NCBI RefSeq assembly: GCF_036621415.1
Contig: NZ_CP030941.1
Span: 992,001 to 1,056,000 of the forward strand
Length of the DNA: 64,000 bases
Direction: 5' to 3'
From: Nitratireductor thuwali
GTDB taxonomy: Bacteria; Pseudomonadota; Alphaproteobacteria; Rhizobiales; Rhizobiaceae
A program made the translations under genes and the position numbers. Below are positions 18,092 through 27,665 of this stretch, one piece after another. Each line of letters opens with the position of its first letter. Within the stretch, counting starts at the first letter, position 1. Below the pieces are notes generated by a model. It saw nothing but the letters and a program-made list of their open reading frames with translations. It was not told the DNA's origin and made no database searches.

Positions 18092-18505
18092 ATGGTAAAA
18101 ACGGCATTGATGACTGCTGCCATCTTTCTGGCAGCGCCGGCTTTCGCATTCGCCCAGGACAAGTGCTACGACGGCGCCGACAGTCAAGCTGCCATGACCG
18201 AATGCGCCGATGCCGCGCTCAAGAAATCCGACCAGACCCTCAACGAGCTTTACAAGCAGATTGAAGCCCGCCTGTCGGATGATGCAGATACCAAGAAGCT
18301 TCTCGTTCAGGCACAGCGCGATTGGATCAGATTCCGCGACGCGGAGTGCGATTTCCAGACGGCGGGAGCGGCCGGAGGAAGCGTAGTGCCGATGCTCGTC
18401 GCGCAGTGCATGGACGACCTGACGCAATCGCGCATCGAAGACTTTGAGAGCTACCTGAATTGCGAGGAAGGCGAACTGAGCTGCCCTGTCCCGGCCGCGA
18501 ACTGA
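18092..18505 (+). CDS. LprI-like (DUF1311) exported protein
   Basis: The start at ATG 18092 is chosen over 18080 because GGAGAG lies between them at the right distance. The 137-residue product has a signal peptide (ALMTAAIFLAAPAFAFA) and a DUF1311/LprI domain. The pattern is C…AMTECADAALKKSDQTLNELYKQI…LLVQAQRDWIRFRDAECDFQ…CMDDLTQSRIEDFESYL, with conserved cysteines that pair in this family. LprI of Mycobacterium inhibits host lysozyme; most family members are uncharacterised periplasmic proteins. The spacing to neighbours suggests its own promoter in the 270-base gap upstream. Confidence 0.8.
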   Translation: MVKTALMTAAIFLAAPAFAFAQDKCYDGADSQAAMTECADAALKKSDQTLNELYKQIEARLSDDADTKKLLVQAQRDWIRFRDAECDFQTAGAAGGSVVPMLVAQCMDDLTQSRIEDFESYLNCEEGELSCPVPAAN

Positions 18506-18671
18506 CATGCGTGGTTTCGGCGAAGCTGAATACGCTTGATCACGTGGCATAGCTGTACGGCTTCTGCCCAGAGCAATAATTGTGGCCCCAACTGTGTCGG
18601 CGGACTGCTGTTCTAGGAAGCCATGTGCCGCGACGCCCACGATGACTTGGGTTCGGGAAAAGTAATCCGTA

Positions 18672-19634
18672 TTGCGCCGTTGGTTAGGGATACCCGATCG
18701 GGAGTACGAACTGGTGGCAGACGCGGTACTAAGCGTTCAACCGCAGGAATTTACCGGCAACAAGACGCACGGCTTTGCTGGATCGGACCACAGCCAGCTA
18801 CATGTAACCAGCGAGGGCCTTGGCTGGTCTGACATTTATCTTTCACGGCTATCGGAAAGACCCCATCAGAGAAGCTACGAGCCGTGCGCCCATCCGATGA
18901 TCGGCTTCTCGCTCAACGGTCCGGCGTCATTGAAACGCACCTTGCGTGGGCGCACAGAGCACTGCGTCATGCGACCCGGCAGCTTCGGGATTCTACCTGC
19001 CGGTCTCCAAGTCGAGTACGAGCTCGAGGACCCCGTCGAATCTCTCCATATCTATCTCCATAAAAGGATCATGGAAGAGGTGGCTGCAGATCTGTTCAAA
19101 GGTGAACCGGGCAGGCTGGATTTGATTCCGCGCCTTGCCACCTTCGATTCCGTCGCGGAGCATATCGCGCAAGGCATATATGAGGCGGTACTGGAGCCGC
19201 CGCCGCCTCTTTACCTGGATCACCTTGGAAGGGCGTTTGCGGCGCGGCTACTGCGTATGCACTCGACCGCTGCGGGGCAGCATACCCGTCCCCGGGCGAA
19301 GCAGGGCCTTACCCGCTTGCAGATCAAGAAAGTCAGGGAGCTTGTAGAGGCTCGACTGGCGGAGCCCCTGTCGCTGTCCGACCTGGCCCAGGACAGCGGC
19401 ATGACGCCCAGCCACTTCGCCCGGCTGTTCAAGAAGTCGATGGGATTAACCCCCTATCAATACGTCATACTCTGCCGAGTGAAACGCACGCAGCGCCTGC
19501 TTGCGCACACGTCGGTATCCATATCCAGCATTGCGATCGAATGCGGCTTTGCCGACCAGATGCATCTGACGCGGACGTTTCGGAGACTGACGGGCGTTAC
19601 ACCGGCTTCCTTTCGGCGTGAACGAAAAGGGTAG
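18672..19634 (+). CDS. AraC-family regulator adjacent to autotransporter
   Basis: The 320-residue protein begins at TTG 18672 by frame; no better start is seen. The C-terminal AraC domain (about residues 215-318) is complete: LSLSDLAQDSGMTPSHFARLFKKSMG, then SISSIAIECGFADQMHLTRTFRRLTGVTPASFRR. The N-terminal part (residues 60-190) resembles cupin-like effector domains (MIGFSLNGP, MRPGSFGILPAG). It lies 158 bases upstream of the second autotransporter on the same strand, so it is a plausible regulator of that surface protein. The effector is unknown. Confidence 0.85.
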   Translation: MRRWLGIPDREYELVADAVLSVQPQEFTGNKTHGFAGSDHSQLHVTSEGLGWSDIYLSRLSERPHQRSYEPCAHPMIGFSLNGPASLKRTLRGRTEHCVMRPGSFGILPAGLQVEYELEDPVESLHIYLHKRIMEEVAADLFKGEPGRLDLIPRLATFDSVAEHIAQGIYEAVLEPPPPLYLDHLGRAFAARLLRMHSTAAGQHTRPRAKQGLTRLQIKKVRELVEARLAEPLSLSDLAQDSGMTPSHFARLFKKSMGLTPYQYVILCRVKRTQRLLAHTSVSISSIAIECGFADQMHLTRTFRRLTGVTPASFRRERKG

Positions 19635-19792
19635 ATCGGTGTGTTGCCGGGGCAACAATCACCGAGAACCGTCCAGAAATGCCGAAAACGGACAATACAT
19701 AACTATAACCTGCAAGAACTAACTCTCTCAATATGCCCCAACTGACACGATTATTACGCTGACATTTCTGATTGTTAAGAGGGGACGACCGA

Positions 19793-22700
19793 ATGACGCA
19801 AGCAATAGCCCGGCGCAACCGATTTCTTTCTTCCGTTGCGACCGTGCCGCTTTCCCTTACCATGTCGACGGTTGCAACACGCGCAATGTTCGGAAGTTCC
19901 GGCGTCCGTCAGTGTCGGAACGGAAATTTCCCCGGCGCCCGGCTGGCAACGACACCTGCGCTGGCGTTCGCCGCGGTGCTGACCGCTATCACCCCGGAGC
20001 CCGCCGGGGCGCAGGAGACGAACTGGACCGGCGCTATCAGCAGCGATTGGGTGAATAATGATAACTGGACCGGGAACACACCGATAGACAACACGGCGAA
20101 TATCAACACGATGTCGCCCAATCCCACCGAACTCGACGGAGCGGATGTCACGAGCGGCGCGCTCCACATAGGCCAGGGCGCCGGTTCGTCAGGGGTCCTG
20201 GCCATTGTGAGCGGTGGATCGCTGACATCGACTGACATGATCGTCGGGGGCGATGGTGGGTCGGGCGGGCTGTTCATTGGCGGCGGCATGCTGACCAACA
20301 ACCCAACCGGCGACGTTTCCATTGGAGACGGGCCCGGGTCCAGCGGCCTGGTAACCGTGGCGGGCCCGGGGTCCATTTGGACAGTTACGCAGCATTCCGT
20401 TTTCGTTGGCGATGGTGGCACCGGCAGCCTGAATGTCAGTAACGGTGGCTTTATCCACTTTCTGCATGACCTCACAATCGGCGAGAGTGGGGGCACCGGC
20501 ACGCTGAGCGTGCAGAGCGCTAGCATGGTGAAAACCGACAGAGACGCACACATCGGCAGCGATGGGACCGGAACCGCCACCGTCGCGGGACCCAACGCGC
20601 GGTGGGACATCACCAGGGACTTGATCGTCGGCGATGGTGGCACCGGCACGCTGAATGTACAGAGCGGTGGCACGGTGACAACCGGCGGAGACGCTTTTGT
20701 CGGCAGCGATGGCGGCACCGGCACGCTGAACGTCACTGACGGCGAGGTGTCGGTGATGGGCAGTACGACTGTCGCGCACACACTGGGTTCAGGCATCCTC
20801 AACATCAACACTGGCGGCACGCTGGAGACCGCTTCGCTTGTCCGTGGCGACGGCACCGCTCAGGTCAATTTCGATGGCGGCACGTTGCGCCCGAACATCA
20901 ATACCATAGGAACTTTTGTCGCGGGCGGCTTCGGCCTCGGTGAACTCAATATCGCCGCGGGCGGACTGACCATCGACGATGCCGGCTTCGACATTGCAGC
21001 CGCATCTCCCTTTACCGGCGTCGGCGGGTTGACGAAGTCGGGCGGCCAAACCCTCACCCTCACGGCGGAAAATACCTACACCGGCGGCACGACAATCGCC
21101 GCCGGCGAACTGAAGCTCGGCGCTAACGGCACCGCCGGCAGCATCGTCGGTAATGTCACGAACAACGGCCAGCTTACGTTCGACCGTTCCAATACCTACA
21201 CCTTCAACGGCGAGATCAGCGGTGCTGGCAGCGTCGAACAGATCGGCGACGGCGTAACCGTCCTCACCGCCAACCACACCTACACCGGCCCGACCACGAT
21301 CACCAACGGCACGCTGGCGGTGAACGGCTCGATCGCGAACTCGTTGGTGAGCGTCGACGGCGGCACGCTGGGCGGCACCGGCACGGTAGGCACCACGACC
21401 GTCGCCTCGGGCGGCACCATCGCTCCGGGCAACTCGATCGGCACGCTCGATGTCTTCGGCGACATCACATTCCAGCCCGGATCCATCTACGCGGTCGAGA
21501 CCGAGCCCGGCGGCATCTCCGACCTCATCAACGCGTTCGGCACCGCCGACATCCTCGGCGGAACCGTTCTGGCGGCGGCCGGCTCGCACACGGCCGGAGC
21601 CCGTTACACGATCCTGACGGCGGCGGGCGGCGTCTCCGGCACCTTCGATTCGGTGCACGAGAACGCGCCCTTCATCGATCTGGCCCTGGCCTATGATCCG
21701 AATAATGTCTATCTCGACGTGGTGCGCAATCAGACCGCAATCCACGAGGTCGCCCACACCGACAACCACACGGCGACCGCCCACGCCATTCACAGCCAGG
21801 GGCCCGGCGGGCCCATCCACAATGCCGTGGTCGGCGTGCCGGACGCGCCCACGGCGCGGCGGGCGTTCGATCTTCTGTCGGGCGAAATCCATGCCTCGAT
21901 CAAGGGGGCGATGCTCCAGGACAGCCGCTTCGTGCGCGAGGCGGCCCTCGACCGCATCCGGGCGGCCTTTACCGGCGTCGCCGCCCTGACGCTGCCGGTG
22001 ATGGGCTACGGGCCGGCGGGCCCGACGCCGCGGCAGGACGCGGCGCTGGCGCGAGAGGGCAAGAGTGCGGCGGCCTTCGCGCCGGCGGCGGCCGACACCA
22101 ACCGCTTTGCGGTGTGGGCGCGCGGCTTCGGCTCCTGGGGCGAGCACGAGGGCGCCGGCAATGCCGCCGATCTCGAGCGTTCCATCGGCGGTGTCTTCGT
22201 CGGCGCCGATGCGCGCTTTGCCGAGACCTGGCGCGCCGGCGTGCTCACCGGCTACAGCCGCTCGAGCTTCCACGGCGACGCCCGCGCTTCCTCCGGCGAC
22301 AGCGACAATTATCATCTCGGCCTTTATGGCGGCACGCAGTGGGGCGCGCTCGGGCTGCGCCTCGGCGCCGCCCATACCTGGCACGAGATCGAGACCGGCC
22401 GGTCGATCGCCTTCCCCGGCCTTGCCGACAGAGCGGAGGCCGCCTACGACGCGCGCACGGCGCAGGTGTTCGGCGAGCTCGGCTATCGGATCGACCGCGG
22501 CCGCTTCGGCTTCGAGCCCTTCGCCAACCTCGCCTATGTCAACGTCCACACCGACGGTTTTGCTGAGGACGGTGGCGCGGCGGCGCTGACGGGTGCGAGT
22601 TCGCACAGCGACGCCACCTTCACGACGCTCGGCCTGCGCGCTTCGACCGATTTCCAGGTCGGAACGATGAAAGCGACGGCGCGCGGCATGGTCGGCTGGC

Positions 22701-22924
22701 GGCATGCCTTCGGCGATACCACGCCGACGGCGACCCATGCCTTTGCCGGCGGCGACGCCTTCACGATCGCCGGCACGCCGATCGCCGAGGACGCGCTGGT
22801 TCTGGAGGCCGGATTCGACGTGGGGCTTTCGCAAAAGGCCACGCTCGGCCTGTCCTATTCCGGCCAGATCGCCGACAGGACCAGCGACCATGGCGTCCGC
22901 GCGGACTTTACGGTGAAGTTCTGA
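19793..22924 (+). CDS. Autotransporter (type Va), GDGGTGTLNV repeats
   Basis: ATG at 19793 has GAGGGG eight bases upstream; a TTG at 19772 in frame is less likely. The 1043-residue protein has an extended signal region ending near EPAGAQE (about residue 75). The passenger consists of repeats of the type GDGGTGTLNVQSGG.VTTGGDAFVGSDGGTGTLNV, then beta-strand units GGLTKSGGQTLTLTAENTYTGGTTIAAGEL and TVLTANHTYTG. The barrel starts near FAVWARGFGSWG and ends DFTVKF. Barrel and the segment ARRAFDLLSGEIHASIKG match the first autotransporter, whereas the passenger repeats differ. Local GC is higher in the last kilobase than in the first. Confidence 0.9.
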   Translation: MTQAIARRNRFLSSVATVPLSLTMSTVATRAMFGSSGVRQCRNGNFPGARLATTPALAFAAVLTAITPEPAGAQETNWTGAISSDWVNNDNWTGNTPIDNTANINTMSPNPTELDGADVTSGALHIGQGAGSSGVLAIVSGGSLTSTDMIVGGDGGSGGLFIGGGMLTNNPTGDVSIGDGPGSSGLVTVAGPGSIWTVTQHSVFVGDGGTGSLNVSNGGFIHFLHDLTIGESGGTGTLSVQSASMVKTDRDAHIGSDGTGTATVAGPNARWDITRDLIVGDGGTGTLNVQSGGTVTTGGDAFVGSDGGTGTLNVTDGEVSVMGSTTVAHTLGSGILNINTGGTLETASLVRGDGTAQVNFDGGTLRPNINTIGTFVAGGFGLGELNIAAGGLTIDDAGFDIAAASPFTGVGGLTKSGGQTLTLTAENTYTGGTTIAAGELKLGANGTAGSIVGNVTNNGQLTFDRSNTYTFNGEISGAGSVEQIGDGVTVLTANHTYTGPTTITNGTLAVNGSIANSLVSVDGGTLGGTGTVGTTTVASGGTIAPGNSIGTLDVFGDITFQPGSIYAVETEPGGISDLINAFGTADILGGTVLAAAGSHTAGARYTILTAAGGVSGTFDSVHENAPFIDLALAYDPNNVYLDVVRNQTAIHEVAHTDNHTATAHAIHSQGPGGPIHNAVVGVPDAPTARRAFDLLSGEIHASIKGAMLQDSRFVREAALDRIRAAFTGVAALTLPVMGYGPAGPTPRQDAALAREGKSAAAFAPAAADTNRFAVWARGFGSWGEHEGAGNAADLERSIGGVFVGADARFAETWRAGVLTGYSRSSFHGDARASSGDSDNYHLGLYGGTQWGALGLRLGAAHTWHEIETGRSIAFPGLADRAEAAYDARTAQVFGELGYRIDRGRFGFEPFANLAYVNVHTDGFAEDGGAAALTGASSHSDATFTTLGLRASTDFQVGTMKATARGMVGWRHAFGDTTPTATHAFAGGDAFTIAGTPIAEDALVLEAGFDVGLSQKATLGLSYSGQIADRTSDHGVRADFTVKF

Positions 22925-22976
22925 TATCCCTGGCGATGACTCCTGCAAGGGCAAGGTCGCTGTCCGCCGCTAGAAG

Positions 22977-23020
22977 CAATTCCAGGAAAAGTGGAAGCCG
23001 GTTTTCCGTCCGGAATTGCG
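22977..23020. repeat. Intergenic palindromic repeat, copy 1
   Basis: A 44-base element bounded by GCAATTCC and GGAATTGC with inner GGAAAA/TTTTCC. Almost the same sequence occurs at 50310-50353. Such composite palindromes are common between genes in Rhizobiales genomes. They can fold in RNA and may act as terminators or processing sites. Confidence 0.7.
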
Positions 23021-23032
23021 TAGAACCGACAG

Positions 23033-23074
23033 CTAGATCAGTTCGGCGTTCTGTGAAACGGTGAACTGATCTAG
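23033..23074. repeat. Perfect 12-base inverted repeat (CTAGATCAGTTC)
   Basis: CTAGATCAGTTC at 23033-23044 is followed after 18 bases by its exact reverse complement GAACTGATCTAG (23063-23074). It sits directly after the first palindrome and is probably the second arm of the same composite intergenic element. It may end transcription of the autotransporter. Confidence 0.65.
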
Positions 23075-23183
23075 TCTAGCTTGCCGAGCGCACCGGTGAG
23101 CGTGAGGGCTTGACGGTCTTGCCGCCCTGGAGCGGCCAGCGGCTTGGCTCCGAATCCCTTGAGGACAAACGAGCAGATCATTC

Positions 23184-23774
23184 ATGGAAACGACTGTCCC
23201 GGAACCCGAGCAGGTTTTTCACATCCGCACCATCCTGGCTGTCGTCATGGGCCTCAGCATTACCCGATTGCTGGCCGGGCTTGCGCGTTTTGTGCAGCAT
23301 CCCAGTCGGGAAAACGTCTACCTCGTCCATCTCGGTTGGGTCGTCTTCCTTCTCACCGCGGTCATCCATTTCTGGTGGTTCGAATTTGCGATGGTCCATG
23401 TCGAACTCTGGACCTTCGAACTCTATTGCTTCCTCTTCTGCTATACAGCGATCTTCTTTTTTATTTGCTCGATTTTATTCCCCGATCGCATGGACGAGTA
23501 TGCCGGGTTCAAGGATTATTTTCACTCGCGTCAGAAATGGTTCTACGGCCTTCTTGCCAGCCTGTTCGTCGTCGACGTCATCGATACCCTGTGGAAGGGT
23601 ACACAGCATTTCCAGGCGCTTGGACTGGAATACCCGATCCGCCAAGGTCTCATGTTCGTGTTCGCCATCATCGCCATGTTCGTCACGAACCAGCGCTTCC
23701 ATCTTGCATTCGTCGTTGTCGTACTGGTCGCGCAAGTCTCCTGGATCCTGCGCTATTTCCAGTTTTTGTCCTAA
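23184..23774 (+). CDS. Integral membrane protein, unknown function
   Basis: The 196-residue product has about six hydrophobic segments rich in Phe and Trp (for example [19 protein letters not shown] and [18 protein letters not shown]). Related uncharacterised proteins are widespread in rhizobia, but I know no function. Charged residues sit in loops ([30 protein letters not shown]). It stands alone between the palindromic element and a gene-poor stretch of about 300 bases (23775-24073) in which I see no supportable gene. Confidence 0.75.
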   Translation: METTVPEPEQVFHIRTILAVVMGLSITRLLAGLARFVQHPSRENVYLVHLGWVVFLLTAVIHFWWFEFAMVHVELWTFELYCFLFCYTAIFFFICSILFPDRMDEYAGFKDYFHSRQKWFYGLLASLFVVDVIDTLWKGTQHFQALGLEYPIRQGLMFVFAIIAMFVTNQRFHLAFVVVVLVAQVSWILRYFQFLS

Positions 23775-24073
23775 GCGACGTTACCTCTACCATGCTCACC
23801 CCAGCCAATGCCGCCGCTCGGCCCGCAAAGGTCTGGGCGAGCAAGGCCGTTCGAAAGTGAGCCCGGTGAGTGAAGCCCAACCCAGCGGTCAGCCCCGCAC
23901 CGGCCGGCCCATGGGGGCCGTGGGAATGCGATCATCGACCCCAGAATGCCTCCAGTGCGCTCGGCGAGGCCGATGATTTCAGCGCGCGGACAAAGGCTGC
24001 CATCGGTGCTGCAGAAAAATCGACGACGAGAACATCCGGCCACAGTCGAAAACTGGATGAATTCGAAAGGTCA

Positions 24074-24514
24074 TCATTCATCCCCCGTCACGGTCTCGGC
24101 GAAACACTTGGCCAGATCCGCCGGCGCCCCAAGCTTCCTCGCCCAGGCTGTCAACTCTGGGCGTTCGGACGGTTCCGCCCAGCCCCCCCACACGTCGCGA
24201 AAACGCTTCGTCCCGTCGATTGTCTGAAAGAACATGACACCATCGTCGCTCACAGGCGTGGAGATGTAAGCGGCACTCCAGTTGCCGCTCTCCATAATTG
24301 AGAAGAACCCCACCTGAGCGGGCTTGAACTCGTTGTCCATCGCCGAGGCAACGAGGCGGGCATATGCCTCCTTGCGGGCCTTCGTCATTTCGACCTTCAC
24401 GCCATCGCAGGCCCGGTTGGCGGCGAAGGCAGACGGCAGCGCAATTCCAAGCCCCATGACGGCAATCACTATGATTTTGGCATGCCGATGGAGCAGGCTG
24501 TTGAGTTCAGGCAT
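24074..24514 (-). CDS. Exported protein of unknown function
   Basis: Using the ATG at 24514 (AAAGGAAC about ten bases upstream) the product has 146 residues. It has a signal peptide (KIIVIAVMGLGIALPSAFAA) and a mature domain with two cysteines (RACDGV, AKCFAE) at either end, possibly disulphide-bonded. The frame is open upstream to 24598 but that part overlaps the preceding gene. I do not recognise the family. It is probably translated together with the small repeat protein upstream, whose end it overlaps by eight bases. Confidence 0.6.
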   Translation of the reverse strand: MPELNSLLHRHAKIIVIAVMGLGIALPSAFAANRACDGVKVEMTKARKEAYARLVASAMDNEFKPAQVGFFSIMESGNWSAAYISTPVSDDGVMFFQTIDGTKRFRDVWGGWAEPSERPELTAWARKLGAPADLAKCFAETVTGDE

Positions 24515-24845
24515 GAGCGGTTGTTCCTTTCCACGTTGCACGAATCCTCTCTCTAGCCGGATCGTCGACCGGGCAGCCTTCGTCATGGCAGCCGGCATAG
24601 TTGCCGTCGCTATCGTAGATCAGGTTACCGTGCATGTGGTAGCTCGCACTTCTCGCAAATCGCGAGGGATCATCTACGAAACAACCAATACCATGGCTGC
24701 CGATATGATTGCCGCGCGTGTCGCGATTCAGGTTGCCCTGCGCATCGAATTGCGGCCGCGGATCGATGTAGGGTCTTTGGGCCGTGGCGCAGCCGGCGGG
24801 CGCCGTGAAAATAACAAACATTGAAACGGAGCATGAACTTCTCAA
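24507..24845 (-). CDS. Small exported protein with a duplicated Cys motif
   Basis: Up to 112 residues; the start is uncertain (TTG at 24845 or ATG at 24821), and neither has a good ribosome binding site. A short hydrophobic N terminus (MFVIFTAPAGC) could be a lipoprotein signal, although the lipobox is poor. The body contains a clear internal duplication: GNLNRDTRGNHIGSHGIGCFVDDPSR and GNLIYDSDGNYAGCHDEGCPVDDPAR. Family unknown; the duplicated pattern makes real coding likely. Confidence 0.5.
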   Translation of the reverse strand: MRSSCSVSMFVIFTAPAGCATAQRPYIDPRPQFDAQGNLNRDTRGNHIGSHGIGCFVDDPSRFARSASYHMHGNLIYDSDGNYAGCHDEGCPVDDPARERIRATWKGTTAHA

Positions 24846-25222
24846 GCGTCACGAACCCGCATTGCAAGTTACACAAATATTAATCTCGCATACTTCGTGT
24901 TCAAGGAATGAACAGTATCTCCCACTTCTCAGATGACGAAAATAGCACCCATAGCGTGCCGTGGGTACATTCAAAAAACAACTCTATATCAAGAAGCGAT
25001 TAAAAAGCCGGATCTTGGATGAATGGACCTCCGTTCATGGTTTGAACTTCGGCTGAAAGCCGCCCCAGAAAGCGGTCACCAACGGCGCGGTTTCGCCCGC
25101 AGGAGTCAGTGAGCGGGGGGTCGACCGGCGCCTCGCTGCGGGTCGGCGCTTGCGCCCGCAGGCGGCGTCCAAACAGTGCGCGAAACGGGGCAGCTCCACG
25201 CATCGTTTCAAAGATGGAAGAC
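24846..25222. other. Intergenic stretch without a supportable gene
   Basis: About 375 bases. The left half is AT-rich, the right half GC-rich with a possible reverse open frame (25000-25203) that has no start signal or family. It must hold the promoter of the 24.8 kb pair. I see no repeat or RNA gene. Confidence 0.4.
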
Positions 25223-25999
25223 CTACGTTTCCTTCTTCGCCTTCGACACGCTTGGGATCAGGCTGGCAAGCTCCATCGGGAAGGGAAAGACGATGGTCGA
25301 GCTCTTTTCGCTTGCGATCACGTTGAGCGAACTCAGATAGCGAAGCTGCATGGCCTGCGGCTCGCGCGCCAGGATTTCTGCCGCCTCTGCCAGCTTCTGC
25401 GCGGCCTGTTGTTCGCCCTCGGCATTGATGACCTTGGCGCGCCGCTCGCGCTCGGCCTCGGCCTGGCGCGCGATAGCCCGGATCATCGATTCGTTGACAT
25501 CGACATGCTTGATCTCGACATTGGAGACCTTGATGCCCCAGGCATCGGTGTGCTTGTCGAGAATCTCCTGGATGTCGGCATTGAGCTTGTCGCGCTCGGC
25601 CAACATCTCGTCGAGATCGTGCTTTCCGAGCACCGAGCGCAGCGTCGTCTGCGCAAGCTCGCTGGTGGCCTGCATGAAGTTTTCGACCTCGATGGTCGCG
25701 TTTTCGGGATCGATGACGCGGAAATAGATTACGGCATTGACGCTGACCGACACATTGTCCCGGCTGATCACGTCCTGGCTCGGAACGTCGAGAACCAGCA
25801 TGCGCAGATCCACGCGCACCATCTGCTGAACGAAGGGAACGAGCAGGATCAGGCCGGGCCCCTTTGTGCCGGTGAAGCGGCCGAGCGTGAAGATCACACC
25901 GCGTTCGTATTCGCGCAGGATCTTGACCGCCGAGCCGAGAATCGCCAGCAGGATGGCGATGAGCACGACATAGAAGATGAGGTCGCCGAACATATCCAT
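25223..25999 (-). CDS. Slipin / stomatin-like SPFH protein
   Basis: The 258-residue protein has one N-terminal membrane segment (about residues 5-25) followed by an SPFH/band-7 domain. Markers are [60 protein letters not shown], then a helical [20 protein letters not shown] coiled-coil segment. Slipins form rings in membrane microdomains and are nearly always paired with an NfeD partner, as here (39 bases downstream of it). The start at 25999 is that of the family. Likely role: membrane quality control. Confidence 0.92.
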   Translation of the reverse strand: MDMFGDLIFYVVLIAILLAILGSAVKILREYERGVIFTLGRFTGTKGPGLILLVPFVQQMVRVDLRMLVLDVPSQDVISRDNVSVSVNAVIYFRVIDPENATIEVENFMQATSELAQTTLRSVLGKHDLDEMLAERDKLNADIQEILDKHTDAWGIKVSNVEIKHVDVNESMIRAIARQAEAERERRAKVINAEGEQQAAQKLAEAAEILAREPQAMQLRYLSSLNVIASEKSSTIVFPFPMELASLIPSVSKAKKET

Positions 26000-26038
26000 G
26001 AGCTTTCTCCTTTGCCGATTTCGACCGCGGCGCGGTCC

Positions 26039-27472
26039 CTATGTCCGCTCCCCTGCCGAGACGGGGACCGCCGATACCTTGAGCGTGAGGCCGTCGATGT
26101 CCTTGATCCGCACGGTCTGACCGGCAACCATCGGCGTATCGGAAACGGCCTTCCAGCGTTCACCGTGGGTAAGCACGTAGCCTGTGGTTCCGTTCCAGCT
26201 CAAAACCTCGCCGGTGGCACCGATCATCTGTTCCCTGCCGCTCACCACCTTGCCGCGCTGCGAGGTCAAGGCAAGCCGTGCGACCAGCAGCGACATGAGG
26301 AGGCTGGCGACGGCGACGGCGGCCAGCACCGGCCACGACACTTCCAGGCCCGGCGTTTCGGTGTCGAACAGAAACGCCGCACCCAGCACGAACGCGATGC
26401 CGCCGCCAATGCCAAGCACGCCAAAGGAAGGTGAGACGACTTCGGCGACCAGCAGTGCCGCGCCCAGGATGACGAGCCCCACGCCCGCATAGGTAACCGG
26501 CAGAACGGCCAACGCGTAGAGCCCCATCAGGAGGCTGATGCCGCCGATCGTTCCCGGCACCAGCGCACCGGGATTCATGAATTCCAGGATCAACCCGTAG
26601 ATGCCCACCATCATGAAGATCAGCGCGACGTTGGGATTGGTGATGACGGTCAGGAAGCGCGTGAGCCAGTCCGGCTCCATCTCCTCGACCGCAAGGCCGT
26701 CCGTATCCAGCACCATGTCAGCCTGACCGACACGCGCCGACATGCCGTCGGCCTTGGCCAGAAGGTCTTCGATGTTCGCGGCGGTGAAGTCGATCACATT
26801 CTTCCGCGCCGCCTCCGTCGCGGTTAGGCTCGCCGCTTCGCGGACAGCCTGTTCTGCCCACTCCACGTTGCGGTCGCGCAGCTCGGCCAGTCCCCGAATA
26901 TAGGCGACCGCGTCGTTGATCGCTTTTGCCTCGCTGGCATTGGTGGGTGCGGCCGGCTGGTCGATGTTCTCGCCATCATCCTGCTCGTCCTGTCCGCCAC
27001 CGAACGGCGATCCTCCGCCACCGACTGCCACCGGCGTGGCCGCGCCGAGGTTGGTGCCGGGAACCATCGCCGCTATGTGGCTTGCATAGAGGATGTATGT
27101 GCCCGCGCTTGCCGCGCGCGCGCCGGAAGGCGACACGAAGCTTGCAACCGGAACCGGAGAAGCGAGGATTTCGCGGATTATCTCGCGCATGGAAGAGTCG
27201 AGCCCGCCTGGCGTGTCGATCCTCAACACAACGATGGCGGCCTCGCGCTCGCCCGCCTGCTGGATGCCACGGACGATATAGTCGGCCGTCGCCGGCCCCA
27301 CGGCACCCTCCAGCGTCAGCACGACGGCGACCCTGCCACCCTGCGCGGAGGCCGACAGGCCCCAGGCACCGGCAAACACCAGCAGCGCCGCCACCGAGGC
27401 ACGCACGAATGAGGCTCGCACCAATGCAAGGCGGCTCCACCATCGGCAAGCAGCTTGTACCTCGTTCCTCAT
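26039..27472 (-). CDS. NfeD-family long-form membrane protease
   Basis: Starting at ATG 27472 the product has 477 residues: a signal peptide (VAALLVFAGAWGLSASAQ), a ClpP/SppA-like serine-protease domain, four or five membrane helices (about residues 270-390), and a C-terminal OB-fold NfeD domain (GEVLSWNGTTGYVLTHGERWKAVS). In the protease domain SPSGARAASAGTYIL carries the catalytic serine. The reading frame is open 132 codons further upstream but that part lacks a signal and is antisense to the divergent hydrolase gene. NfeD cleaves the C terminus of its slipin partner in archaeal systems; the slipin gene follows immediately. Confidence 0.9.
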   Translation of the reverse strand: MRNEVQAACRWWSRLALVRASFVRASVAALLVFAGAWGLSASAQGGRVAVVLTLEGAVGPATADYIVRGIQQAGEREAAIVVLRIDTPGGLDSSMREIIREILASPVPVASFVSPSGARAASAGTYILYASHIAAMVPGTNLGAATPVAVGGGGSPFGGGQDEQDDGENIDQPAAPTNASEAKAINDAVAYIRGLAELRDRNVEWAEQAVREAASLTATEAARKNVIDFTAANIEDLLAKADGMSARVGQADMVLDTDGLAVEEMEPDWLTRFLTVITNPNVALIFMMVGIYGLILEFMNPGALVPGTIGGISLLMGLYALAVLPVTYAGVGLVILGAALLVAEVVSPSFGVLGIGGGIAFVLGAAFLFDTETPGLEVSWPVLAAVAVASLLMSLLVARLALTSQRGKVVSGREQMIGATGEVLSWNGTTGYVLTHGERWKAVSDTPMVAGQTVRIKDIDGLTLKVSAVPVSAGERT

Positions 27473-27665
27473 AGGCTGGTTATATGTATCACCATGCCGT
27501 GAAGATAAGGGTGGTGTTGGCCAAAAGCCCAGGATCTCTCCATCGCGCTGCTGGGCAACGCGCCGGGTCAAAGCCGAGAAGTCCGAAGGCAGCTTTCTAG
27601 GGCCTGAAATCCGCAAGTCGTTTAGCAGACCTGGAACACTAGCCGGATAACGTTGTTCCCGGACA

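Noticed and set aside
20789..22954. A 721-codon reverse frame antisense to the second autotransporter
   Set aside because: The autotransporter repeats and barrel are coding on the forward strand.
25000..25203. A 67-codon reverse frame upstream of the slipin gene end
   Set aside because: Arg/Pro-rich, no start signal, no family; probably chance.
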